Assembly: GCA_011620045.1 (NCBI GenBank)
Contig: WOZY01000123.1
Span: 1-6,903 of the forward strand
Source: Mesotoga sp.
GTDB taxonomy: Bacteria; Thermotogota; Thermotogae; Petrotogales; Kosmotogaceae
DNA length: 6,903 nt
Direction of reading: 5' to 3'
Shown here: positions 1 to 6,903 of the stretch, in pieces
Position numbering within the stretch: position 1 is the first letter of the stretch
How the letters are laid out: every line of letters starts with the position of its first letter
Translations under genes and position numbers: made by a program
Notes under the pieces: model-generated
Database searches by the model: none
What the model saw: the letters and a program-made list of their open reading frames with translations, nothing else
What the model was told of the DNA's origin: nothing

Positions 1-3000
1 GTACTAAAGAGCTTTCTTCCGGAAATTCTTGAAACAGGTTTGGTTGTTGTGACAGGAAAGAAGGGAAGAAAACTGTTAAATCTCCCCCAGATCTCTGAAG
101 TTGAAGCCACTGAATTTTCATACAAAGAACTGAAAAGCAAGTACGGAGATCATGAGGCAATTGTGAGCGTGGGCGGAGAGAATTTCACCCTGTATAAGCT
201 CAACGATAAGGGAAACATTACTGCCGTCTTTACAGGCAGTAAATGCGCTTCAGGAACAGGCGAGTTCTTTCTCCAGCAACTGAAGCGAATGGATATCGGA
301 CTGGATGCCGCAAACGCAGTGGAAACTGACGAGATTTACGAGCTTTCTTCAAGGTGTACAGTGTTCTGCAAGAGCGACTGTACACATGCTCTCAATAAAG
401 GGACTCCTAAAGAATCGGTTCTCAATGGTCTTGGAAAGGTCATGTCTGACAAGATCGGCGAACTCATGCACAAAGCTGGAGTAAAAAAGATACTTCTAGT
501 CGGTGGAGTAACAAGAAACCGGCTTATGCTGAATCACCTGAAAGAAATCGCAGAAATTACCATACCAGATGAGGCTCTCTTCTTTGAGGCCTTTGGCGCT
601 TATCTACATGCTAATATTCTCGAGGAAATCGAGATAGAGAAAGAGAGTGTCTTCAAGGAAGGAGTAATGACTTTCCCCAAGAACGAATCCCTTTCGAAGT
701 TCGTCAACATGGTCGATTTCAAGGAGATGCCTTTCAAGACAGCTGAAAGTGGCGATTCTTGCATTCTTGGCGTGGACGTTGGCTCAACTACGACCAAGGC
801 GGTTGTTATGAGAGCCAGAGACAATGCCATTCTAGCGAGTTCATATCTCAGGACTATGGGAGATCCAATAAACGCTACCCGCCAGTGCCTTGAAGAGATT
901 CGTAGTTCACTCGATGTTCCTGTGGAGATAATTGGTCTCGGGGTCACCGGTTCTGGAAGAAAGATAGTGGGACTTTACTGCGAGACAAGTGCCGTTTACA
1001 ATGAGATTATGGCTCACGCTAGGGCTGCCTCATTTTTCGATAGAGAAGTCGACACTATATTTGAGATTGGCGGCCAGGATGCCAAGTACACTTTCTTATC
1101 CAATGGCGTTGCCCTAGACTACGCAATGAACGAAGCCTGTTCTGCAGGCACAGGGTCATTTCTCGAAGAATCCGCAAAGGAATCTCTAAACATAGACTAC
1201 AGAGAGATTGGAGAATATGCGCTTAATGGTCAATCTCCCCCGAACTTCAGTGATCAGTGTGCGGCCTTTATCAGCAGCGACATAAAGACGGCGATCAACG
1301 AAGGCATCTCCAGAGAAGATATCTGCGCCGGCCTAGTTTACTCTATCTGTCTGAACTACACAAACAGAGTAAAAGCGATGAGACCGGTTGGGAAAAAGGT
1401 CTTCATGCAGGGAGGTGTATGTCTCAATCAAGCTGTCCCCGTGGCAATGGCGGCAGTTACTGGAAAGGAGATAATTGTCCCACCTCATCCTGGACTCATG
1501 GGCGCATTTGGTGTATCACTCATGGTTAAGGAAAAGCTTCAAGCGGGCCAACTGGAAGAAGAGCGCTTTGAGCTGGGTGCCTTGATCTCAAAAGAAGTTC
1601 GCTATCTCAATACATTCATTTGTGACGGTGGGGCAGAGAAATGTGACAGGAAGTGTCCAATCCGAATAATTGAAGTTGGAGGGAAGAAGTTTCCCTTCGG
1701 CGGTGCTTGCAACAAGTATGAAAATGTTCGTCTTAACCTCCCCATAGACAGAAACGAATATATATATACTTCCGAAAGAGAGAAAATAGTCTTTGAACCC
1801 CCAGAAGAAAAGGGCCTCGAGACTGTAGGAATCAGCAAGTCTCTATCTATGAATACTCTCTTCCCCCTGTTCTCAAATTTCTTCAGCAGTCTCGGGTTCA
1901 GAATTGTCGTACCGGAAAAGTCCGACCCCAGAGGCTGGGATAGAAAAAAATCGGAATTCTGTTTTCCAGTCGAACTATCACACGGTTATATTTATGATCT
2001 TCTGGAGAAGAATCCCGACTATTTTTTCATTCCAGCAGTCAAGGGTCTTGAGGTTGCGAACTCCGTTGAAAACTCGGTATTCTGTCCATTTGTCCAGAGT
2101 GAACCGGACTGGCTAATGGGGAGTTTTGAGGAGCTCAGCTCGAAAAGGATTTTGACAGATTTCTTCGATTTTTCGCAGGGCTTTGAAAAAGAGAAGGAGA
2201 AGTTCGTCTTACTTGCGAAGTCACTGGGAAGGAACCGCGAAGAAGCTTTGACCGCCTTTTCCAATGGAGTAAAATCCTACGAAGATAGTGTAAGAAGGAT
2301 AAAAGAAATCGGAGACAGATTTCTTGAGAACCTAAAGAAATCGGATTTCGGTATTGTTATCTTCGGCCGAGCCTACAATGCCTTTTCCAGTGACGCCAAT
2401 ATGGGAATTCCAGAAAAACTCGCTTCACGCGGAATCCCAGTGGTAACTTTTGATGCTCTTCCATATGAAAACGAAAGATCATTTGAGAAGATGTACTGGG
2501 CCTGGGGTGAAATGAACTTGAAAGCGGCCAGATATGTAAGAAACAATCCAAAGCTATTCGCACTCTACATAACTAACTTCAGCTGTGGGCCCGATTCGTT
2601 CTTGATCTCCTTCTTCAGAGACATTATGGGGAAAAAGCCATCCCTGATTTTGGAACTGGATAGTCATACGTCTGACGCTGGGGTGGAGACAAGGATCGAA
2701 GCCTTCGCCGATGTAGTCAGAAGCTCCCTCGAAAGGAAGACAGAGTTGGGCGAAAACAAACGTGTAAAGCGGCCAAAATTGCTGACGAACAACGGGACAT
2801 TCAGTATAGTGCTGCAGGACGGAAGACACATACCCATTACAGATCCTTCGGTCAAAGTAGTCGTTCCCACTATGGGCGAGTTTGCGGCCCAGCTCATGGC
2901 GGCGGCATTCGAAAAGGTCGGTATCAATACTCACGTTCTCCCTAGACCGACCGAACTGGAGTTTCAACTAGGAAAATCCAACTCATTATCTAAGGAATGT

Positions 3001-4113
3001 TTACCTTTTCACCTGACTCTGGGAAGCCTTATTCGTTACCTCGAGGAGAACAAGGACGACGAAAGCATAATCATGTACTTCATGCCCGATACTCGTGGAC
3101 CTTGCCGATTTGGACAGTACAGTACTTACATAGATCTTTGGCTTGACAAGAACAACGCGAGCAATGTTCTCCTATTCTCTCTCAATTCTGAAAACGGTTA
3201 TGCGGGCATAGGACTCAAGGCAAAACTGAGAATCTGGGCGAGTATGATTATTGCCGACGAATTCTGCAATGTTGAAAATGCCTTGTTTACACTGGCATCC
3301 GATAGAGATGAGGCAGTCAAAGCGACCAGAGAAGCCCGTAAAACTTTGCTTGAGAGTGCCAAAAGAGACTCTTTTAGCGAAATGACCAAGAAACTCGAGG
3401 AGATTTGTGAGAATATCTCTCGCATTCCTCTGAAGAGTGATTTCGAAAGTGCACCGAAAGTCCTTCTCTCTGGAGAGATTTATGTCAGGAATGATGAATT
3501 TTCCAGAAAATCTCTTGAGCTGTTTTTTGCTGACAACGGAATAATCTTGCATGCCTCTCCAATTGAAGAATGGATATACTATCTTGACTACATTCTGCTG
3601 AAGAGATACGTACGGACGGAGCTCGGTCCACTCAAGAGGGGAACGAAACACGTTGAAATTCTTGTAAAACAGTCATTTGAGAAAAGGATCAAGAAGATCC
3701 TTGAAAAGAGTGGACTGTACAAATCACATTTCGTCGACATCGAGTCCATGGTAAACACTTCGAAGGACTTCTTGAATCCGAAGCTTACGGGAGAGGCAAT
3801 ACTGACACTTGGGGCCGTTTTGTTCGAATCGATAGATACTTACGATGGAGTTATTTCAGTAGGCCCATTTGGATGTATGCCCACAAGGATCGCCGAAGCT
3901 GTTGCGGAAAGAGGTCTGGAACACCTGAGAGAAAACTCTAGCAAACGCAAGAGGGAGATCTTCAAGATCGCTGGTAACATTCCGATTCTCTTCTTTGAAT
4001 CCGATGGGAACCCGTTCACTCCAACGGTAGAAAGTCGACTTGAATCGTTTGTAGTACAGGTGAAGAGAGTTAAATCACTTTCGATGGAACTGGAAAGTCA
4101 GGAATTCATATAA
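1..4113 (+). CDS. Acyl-CoA dehydratase activase-related protein: two BadF/HgdC ATPase domains fused to DUF2229 and HgdB-like halves (5' partial)
   Basis: This protein probably uses ATP hydrolysis to drive low-potential electron transfer, as 2-hydroxyacyl-CoA dehydratase activators do; its substrate is unknown and it is probably cytoplasmic. The frame is open from base 1, so the start lies upstream; the TTG at 40 is internal. Numbering residues from base 1, activase domain 1 (about 1-215) has lost its phosphate loop to the window edge but shows KCASGTGEFF (C82), SRCTVFCKSDC (C119, C123, C127) and LLVGGVTRN. Domain 2 (about 253-510) has GVDVGSTTTK (257-266), IGGQDAKY, ACSAGTGSF (C380), DQCAAF (C420) and QGGVCLN. 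A linker carries C541, C548, C552 and C570. The DUF2229-like half follows (about 605-910; C654, C695, C862), then an HgdB-like half (about 960-1345; C1000, C1035, C1292). At least 1370 residues are visible, consistent with the large fused members of this family. By analogy with domain 2, roughly 40-60 residues are missing. It is convergent with the next gene. Family assignment is secure; the reaction is not. Confidence 0.93.
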   Translation, partial: VLKSFLPEILETGLVVVTGKKGRKLLNLPQISEVEATEFSYKELKSKYGDHEAIVSVGGENFTLYKLNDKGNITAVFTGSKCASGTGEFFLQQLKRMDIGLDAANAVETDEIYELSSRCTVFCKSDCTHALNKGTPKESVLNGLGKVMSDKIGELMHKAGVKKILLVGGVTRNRLMLNHLKEIAEITIPDEALFFEAFGAYLHANILEEIEIEKESVFKEGVMTFPKNESLSKFVNMVDFKEMPFKTAESGDSCILGVDVGSTTTKAVVMRARDNAILASSYLRTMGDPINATRQCLEEIRSSLDVPVEIIGLGVTGSGRKIVGLYCETSAVYNEIMAHARAASFFDREVDTIFEIGGQDAKYTFLSNGVALDYAMNEACSAGTGSFLEESAKESLNIDYREIGEYALNGQSPPNFSDQCAAFISSDIKTAINEGISREDICAGLVYSICLNYTNRVKAMRPVGKKVFMQGGVCLNQAVPVAMAAVTGKEIIVPPHPGLMGAFGVSLMVKEKLQAGQLEEERFELGALISKEVRYLNTFICDGGAEKCDRKCPIRIIEVGGKKFPFGGACNKYENVRLNLPIDRNEYIYTSEREKIVFEPPEEKGLETVGISKSLSMNTLFPLFSNFFSSLGFRIVVPEKSDPRGWDRKKSEFCFPVELSHGYIYDLLEKNPDYFFIPAVKGLEVANSVENSVFCPFVQSEPDWLMGSFEELSSKRILTDFFDFSQGFEKEKEKFVLLAKSLGRNREEALTAFSNGVKSYEDSVRRIKEIGDRFLENLKKSDFGIVIFGRAYNAFSSDANMGIPEKLASRGIPVVTFDALPYENERSFEKMYWAWGEMNLKAARYVRNNPKLFALYITNFSCGPDSFLISFFRDIMGKKPSLILELDSHTSDAGVETRIEAFADVVRSSLERKTELGENKRVKRPKLLTNNGTFSIVLQDGRHIPITDPSVKVVVPTMGEFAAQLMAAAFEKVGINTHVLPRPTELEFQLGKSNSLSKECLPFHLTLGSLIRYLEENKDDESIIMYFMPDTRGPCRFGQYSTYIDLWLDKNNASNVLLFSLNSENGYAGIGLKAKLRIWASMIIADEFCNVENALFTLASDRDEAVKATREARKTLLESAKRDSFSEMTKKLEEICENISRIPLKSDFESAPKVLLSGEIYVRNDEFSRKSLELFFADNGIILHASPIEEWIYYLDYILLKRYVRTELGPLKRGTKHVEILVKQSFEKRIKKILEKSGLYKSHFVDIESMVNTSKDFLNPKLTGEAILTLGAVLFESIDTYDGVISVGPFGCMPTRIAEAVAERGLEHLRENSSKRKREIFKIAGNIPILFFESDGNPFTPTVESRLESFVVQVKRVKSLSMELESQEFI

Positions 4114-4180
4114 TGCTCGAGAGATTGAGATCTACATTGCGACATGAATGATCCACAATTTGCCGGATGATTTTCCAAAT

Positions 4181-4202
4181 GATAGCTCCCAAGAATGCTA
4201 TC
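4181..4202. other. Weak inverted repeat in the convergent intergenic region
   Basis: GATAGC at 4181-4186 and GCTATC at 4197-4202 form a perfect 6-base stem around a 10-base loop, 67 bases after the stop of the activase gene. No T-run follows on either strand, so it is at best a poor intrinsic terminator, and the repeat may be chance. Confidence 0.25.
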
Positions 4203-4273
4203 TAGACAATCGCTAACATAAAGTTTCCGGTATGAATCATCCCAACCAATGTTTTTCTCTGAATTTAATTGAT

Positions 4274-4299
4274 TAGCTTTGAGAATTCTCTAGCAGCTA
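4274..4299. terminator. Possible weak bidirectional terminator or palindrome at the end of the membrane-protein gene
   Basis: TAGCT (4274-4278) and AGCTA (4295-4299) flank the perfect 10-base palindrome GAGAATTCTC (4281-4290), giving a nested imperfect hairpin. The right arm overlaps the TAG stop codon of the minus-strand membrane-protein gene (4297-4299). On the plus strand the repeat is followed by a broken T-rich stretch (ATTTGGTTT). On the minus strand the sequence after it is only A/T-rich. The placement between convergent genes fits transcription termination, but the stem is short and there is no clean T-tract. Confidence 0.25.
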
Positions 4300-5502
4300 T
4301 TTGGTTTCCATCTCCTTTTGTGTTTTATCTATAACGAACAAAATATAAAGCAAGTACAGAAGCACCGCTCCATTAGCCCCCAAAACCACGCCAATAACCA
4401 ATCCCGGCAACAGATGAGAGATCAGCATTGAGAGACCGAATGTAATCGCAAGAACATTCAGAATTAGTTGAGAAACGGTCAACTTCACCAGTATCTTTGG
4501 AATCTTACCTTTCTGTCGGTCGGTACTGCGCACCCTCTGTCCAATGAATTTGCCGATTGAAATCGCTCCACCTAGTATGTTCAGAACACCAACAAGAACA
4601 GTCAGAGGATACACTAGAACCTCAGGAATGATACAAGACACAGTTCCCAGTGCTGCGAATACAAACCCTATCAGGATAACAGGTAGCGACCTTGGAAAGA
4701 CCCCTATCGGGGTGCTTCCCGAGGCAATCATCTGGATCGCGAAAATCATCATCAGGAGTCCAAGCTGGGCACTTCCAGAAAACGGAAGAAGCCCGAGATT
4801 GACTGGAATCAGTAACACGCCCAGAATAATCATAAAAACACTAGTAAAAAGAATCATGGCTCTATCGATGGGGAGTTCGACTTCTCCGTCTTTCCTCTCT
4901 TTCTCTCTCGGGTAAGCGCTGTATATCTTTCTCAGAACCACTGAGAGATATGCGATTGCGGCTCCATAGATCAGAACGATTATCGCCGTCATCTGAACAC
5001 TTAACAGGCTCTGATTCCAAAGAAGTATCGAAATGACAATCGATGAAACATATGCCACCGTGCATCCAGCAATCAAGTGTTTGAAGATTCCACCATATTT
5101 GGACCAGACTCTGAGCTTATCCTTCGACAGGATCATTTGAAGAAGCAAGAGAACTCCTCCCGGGCCAAAGAAAAGGAATAGCAGAAGCCTGGGAATATCA
5201 TTGAAGGCATCTGGAATGAAACAGGTTATCGTTCCAATTCCACCAACGATAAGCCCCGCCAACACGACAAGCTTTGATCTTTTCAGGTCGCCAAAGGGCG
5301 TTTTCCCCATTGAGATGATCTGCAGGGAGAACATCACCAGTAGAAGACCGTAAAGACCGTTCTCAAAGTAGGGAAGTCCTCCGGTTGCCACTGGAAAAAG
5401 CAGTATCCCCGTAATAAGAAGCATGAGCCCGGCCATCATCAAGATTACTACTTCCAGAGACAGCTCCGATTCATCAAAAACCTTTGTCAGATTCGTAGGC
5501 AT
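4297..5502 (-). CDS. Multi-spanning membrane protein of two homologous halves, unrecognised family
   Basis: I do not recognise this 401-residue protein. It is strongly hydrophobic, with about twelve candidate membrane segments by eye, six in each half. The halves are separated by a charged cytoplasm-like linker (about residues 196-213, rich in K, R and E), and a second charged loop lies at about 321-337. Residues 28-98 align without gaps to 224-294 at a constant offset of 196, with about 29 of 71 identities by hand count. Shared motifs are P-V (37/233), G-x-T-P-x-G (66-71 and 262-267), R-S (75/271) and G-T-x-x-C-x-I-P (90-97 and 286-293). There is no signal peptide apart from the first segment, and no transporter signature I can name. 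The ATG lies 9 bases after the dehydrogenase stop, with AAGG 4 bases upstream, so it is probably the last gene of that operon. It could be a small-molecule transporter or an envelope protein; function cannot be assigned. Confidence 0.85.
   Translation of the reverse strand: MPTNLTKVFDESELSLEVVILMMAGLMLLITGILLFPVATGGLPYFENGLYGLLLVMFSLQIISMGKTPFGDLKRSKLVVLAGLIVGGIGTITCFIPDAFNDIPRLLLFLFFGPGGVLLLLQMILSKDKLRVWSKYGGIFKHLIAGCTVAYVSSIVISILLWNQSLLSVQMTAIIVLIYGAAIAYLSVVLRKIYSAYPREKERKDGEVELPIDRAMILFTSVFMIILGVLLIPVNLGLLPFSGSAQLGLLMMIFAIQMIASGSTPIGVFPRSLPVILIGFVFAALGTVSCIIPEVLVYPLTVLVGVLNILGGAISIGKFIGQRVRSTDRQKGKIPKILVKLTVSQLILNVLAITFGLSMLISHLLPGLVIGVVLGANGAVLLYLLYILFVIDKTQKEMETK
4543..5421 (-). repeat. 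Ancient internal gene duplication within the membrane-protein gene
   Basis: The segment encoding residues 28-124 (5131-5421) and the segment encoding 224-320 (4543-4833) are paralogous at protein level. The 196-residue offset holds from residue 28 through the G-G pair at 115-116 / 311-312, with only local misalignment around residue 100-105. The nucleotide sequences have diverged too far for recent recombination, so the duplication is old and has been kept as a protein architecture. The remaining parts of each half (about 136-194 and 331-393) look similar but align less clearly. Confidence 0.75.
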
Positions 5503-5506
5503 CCGA

Positions 5507-5510
5507 CCTT
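5507..5510 (-). promoter_or_regulatory. Short ribosome binding site for the membrane-protein gene
   Basis: On the minus strand the dehydrogenase stop TGA is followed by T, AAGG, TCGG and then the ATG of the membrane protein. The AAGG core is weak and only 4 bases from the start. Such a site next to an upstream stop codon suggests that translation is helped by ribosomes finishing the dehydrogenase. Confidence 0.45.
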
Positions 5511-5511
5511 A

Positions 5512-6318
5512 TCAATAGTAAGTTCCTTTGGTTCTGTAGTTCTCCCGTCTTTCCGCAGCCAAATTGAAAGCAAATTCATCAAATTTCTCTCTGTCTGTTC
5601 TATAAAGCTCGTCGAAATCGCGCATTTTCTGGGGGAAGACTATTAGCAGATCTCCTTTCTCCATCTTCTCGAATATGTAGCTCACCGCTTCTTCAACGGA
5701 TACTGAATCCTGCGGAGGAGTAAGTCCTCCGAAGATAGCGGTTCTAACATTTCCCGGGCATACAACGCTGAATTTCAATCCTTCATTGAAAAGCTCATAA
5801 TAGAGGCTCTCAGTCATAGTTTTAACCGCGCTCTTTGAACATGCATACAACGCCTGATATGGAACAGGTACCAGTCCTGTTATAGAAGCAGTGTTGACTA
5901 TATGACCTGACTTCTGCTCTCTCATGATTGGAATGGCTTGGTAGGTCCCGTAGATCACTCCCCAGAGATTGATATCTATCACTTTCTTCCAGATCTCGAG
6001 AGTCACCATGTCGGTTGGAATTGTCATTCCAATACCGGCATTGTTGAATACAAAGTCAAGATGTCCTTCGTACTTCCTTGCTGATTTGATTAGTTTCTCT
6101 ACCTGCTCGTTCTTTGTGACATCGGTAAGGAAGGGTACTGCTTCCCCTTCATACTTTGAATTCAACCTTTCCGATTCTCTATCGAGATTCTCCTGACTTA
6201 CATCTGCCATAAACACGGCCTTAGCACCCCTAGAAAGCATTTCCTCGGTCAAACCCAGTCCGATTCCCGAGGCCGCACCAGTAACAACCGCAACTTTCTT
6301 TTCGAAGTATTCGCTCAT
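5512..6318 (-). CDS. Short-chain dehydrogenase/reductase (classical SDR, about 268 residues)
   Basis: This is a cytoplasmic NAD(P)-dependent oxidoreductase, probably interconverting an alcohol and a ketone. The Rossmann motif T-G-A-A-S-G-I-G lies at residues 13-20, and Asp39 follows the second beta strand, which in this family usually favours NAD over NADP. D-V (66-67) and N-N-A-G (92-95) follow. The catalytic tetrad is complete: Asn117, Ser145, Tyr158 and Lys162 (Y-A-C-S-K). The P-G motif is at 188-189, with Thr193 in the usual cofactor-contact position. Length is normal for classical SDRs. I chose the ATG at 6318 because GGAGGAGG sits 5 bases upstream and the protein then begins just before the Rossmann fold. 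A longer reading from 6366 would overlap the upstream gene and add a 16-residue tail that looks non-native. It lies 19 bases downstream of an acetoacetate-decarboxylase-like gene and 9 bases upstream of the membrane-protein gene. The substrate cannot be told from sequence; a ketone or beta-keto compound handled by its neighbour is an inference. Confidence 0.93.
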   Translation of the reverse strand: MSEYFEKKVAVVTGAASGIGLGLTEEMLSRGAKAVFMADVSQENLDRESERLNSKYEGEAVPFLTDVTKNEQVEKLIKSARKYEGHLDFVFNNAGIGMTIPTDMVTLEIWKKVIDINLWGVIYGTYQAIPIMREQKSGHIVNTASITGLVPVPYQALYACSKSAVKTMTESLYYELFNEGLKFSVVCPGNVRTAIFGGLTPPQDSVSVEEAVSYIFEKMEKGDLLIVFPQKMRDFDELYRTDREKFDEFAFNLAAERRENYRTKGTYY

Positions 6319-6323
6319 CTCTT

Positions 6324-6331
6324 CCTCCTCC
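6324..6331 (-). promoter_or_regulatory. Strong ribosome binding site that fixes the SDR start
   Basis: GGAGGAGG on the minus strand, 5 bases before the ATG at 6318, is a near-ideal Shine-Dalgarno sequence. It lies in the 19-base gap after the decarboxylase-like gene and supports the shorter dehydrogenase start. Confidence 0.8.
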
Positions 6332-6337
6332 AGTAAT

Positions 6338-6903
6338 TCATGGAAGTATCCTGGAATCGCCAACATTCAGCTTGACTATTCCTTTTGCCATACTCGCCGA
6401 TGTAACCTTTCTGATCGGCAAGGCCTCCAATGATCTTATGATCCTTGTCTGCAACGGATGTTGCTCATAAGACAGGCCAGTCCATTCCACAGCGCCTGTA
6501 GCAATCCACTTTTTCTTCAACACCATCTCTTGAGGATACAGAGTAGCATGTCTCAGAGTAGCACCTCCCTTTCCTAGATTAGGAAAATATCTCCATCCGA
6601 ACAGATTGATCTTCGGATTCTTGTTTAGCTCCACCAGATCCTCTTCACTTACCTCATCACCTCTCTGAAGATCGATTTTCAGGAAGGTGAACTGCTCGTA
6701 GCTGGCAGCCACAAACCAGTGATTCTCGAGATGACGCTCAGACGAAATGTCTGCGAACACCTTCGGCACTCCATCCTCCTCACGACCCCCGATTATCGGG
6801 CAGTTCTTGTTTTCCCACACTACAAGCGCGTAGACTCCTTCGAGACCTTCTGAGTTTCCAATATACTTAACTGGAACTGTTACCTGAATGAGCCTGTACT
6901 CTC
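6338..6903 (-). CDS. Acetoacetate decarboxylase (ADC)-family protein, 5' partial
   Basis: The frame stays open to the right edge of the window, so the gene starts outside it; 187 residues are visible. The GTG at 6820 is internal and not the likely start. Numbering from the first full codon (6901), G-R-E-x3-V-P-K at 39-47 matches the family's active-site stretch (G-R-E-x3-Y-P-K-K in clostridial ADC as I recall it). Lys47 falls on the Schiff-base lysine. The next position is Val48 where the clostridial enzyme has its second, pKa-lowering lysine. The preceding pattern (G-V-Y-A-L-V-V-W) and the C-terminal stretch with E-W-T-G-L and L-P-I-R-K-V-T-S-A-S also follow the ADC fold. True ADC converts acetoacetate to acetone and CO2 in the cytoplasm. 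Many relatives have other Schiff-base activities, and loss of the second lysine argues for a different substrate or reaction. It is the first visible gene of the operon with the SDR and the membrane protein. Confidence 0.78.
   Translation of the reverse strand, partial: EYRLIQVTVPVKYIGNSEGLEGVYALVVWENKNCPIIGGREEDGVPKVFADISSERHLENHWFVAASYEQFTFLKIDLQRGDEVSEEDLVELNKNPKINLFGWRYFPNLGKGGATLRHATLYPQEMVLKKKWIATGAVEWTGLSYEQHPLQTRIIRSLEALPIRKVTSASMAKGIVKLNVGDSRILP

Noticed and set aside
40..42. TTG at 40 as the start of the activase gene
   Set aside because: The frame is open and protein-like back to base 1, no ribosome site precedes the TTG, and the phosphate-loop part of activase domain 1 must lie upstream.
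1756..1770. Short alternating TA run
   Set aside because: It encodes the Y-I-Y-T stretch in frame, is only about six dinucleotides long and has no promoter context.
2554..3651. Open antisense frames at 2554-2967 and 3172-3651 on the minus strand, and others inside the activase gene
   Set aside because: They lie entirely opposite a gene with continuous family motifs, have unnatural compositions and no family resemblance, and are explained by its codon pattern.
3684..3702. Perfect 7-base stem with a 5-base loop (AAGGATC / GATCCTT)
   Set aside because: It falls inside the activase coding region, over a lysine/isoleucine-rich helix, with no T-run after it. One such hairpin in a gene of this length is expected by chance.
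4114..4296. Possible small gene or RNA in the convergent gap
   Set aside because: No frame there has a ribosome site and a plausible protein, and only two weak inverted repeats are visible.
6319..6366. Longer dehydrogenase reading starting at 6366
   Set aside because: It would overlap the end of the decarboxylase-like gene and add an odd acidic 16-residue tail. The ATG at 6318 has an ideal GGAGGAGG site and the expected distance to the Rossmann motif.
6818..6820. GTG at 6820 as the start of the decarboxylase-like gene
   Set aside because: The same frame continues to the window edge with family-like sequence (the strands preceding the active-site motif), so the GTG is an internal valine.

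Overview
The window reads as chromosomal DNA of a strict anaerobe. It holds one large radical-type CoA-dehydratase activase/reductase protein and a convergent operon encoding acetoacetate-decarboxylase-like, short-chain dehydrogenase and membrane proteins. Frequent AGA/AGG arginine codons, moderate GC content, a strong GGAGG ribosome site and protein sequences rich in K and E would suit a Thermotogae-like bacterium (Mesotoga/Kosmotoga type) or another fermentative anaerobe. That placement is an impression from sequence style, not a demonstrated assignment.

Left part (1-4113, plus strand): a single very long gene, cut at its 5' end by the window edge. It encodes two tandem BadF/HgdC-type ATPase (activase) domains, then a four-cysteine linker, then a DUF2229-type half and a second HgdB-like half. 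The cysteines occur in duplicated sets: two per activase domain, and a matching triad in each C-terminal half. The chain therefore looks like a complete ATP-driven low-potential electron-transfer machine built into one polypeptide. Its substrate is unknown.

Middle (4114-4296): a 183-base convergent intergenic region with two weak inverted repeats and no gene or strong terminator.

Right part (4297-6903, minus strand): three closely packed genes, transcribed right to left. The order is an acetoacetate-decarboxylase-family protein (5' end outside the window), a classical NAD(P)-dependent short-chain dehydrogenase, and a multi-spanning membrane protein made of two homologous halves offset by 196 residues. 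The gaps are 19 and 9 bases, so the three are probably co-transcribed. The two enzymes suggest metabolism of a beta-keto or related small carbonyl compound. The membrane protein is not recognised; it could be a transporter or an envelope protein coupled to that chemistry, but this rests on context alone.
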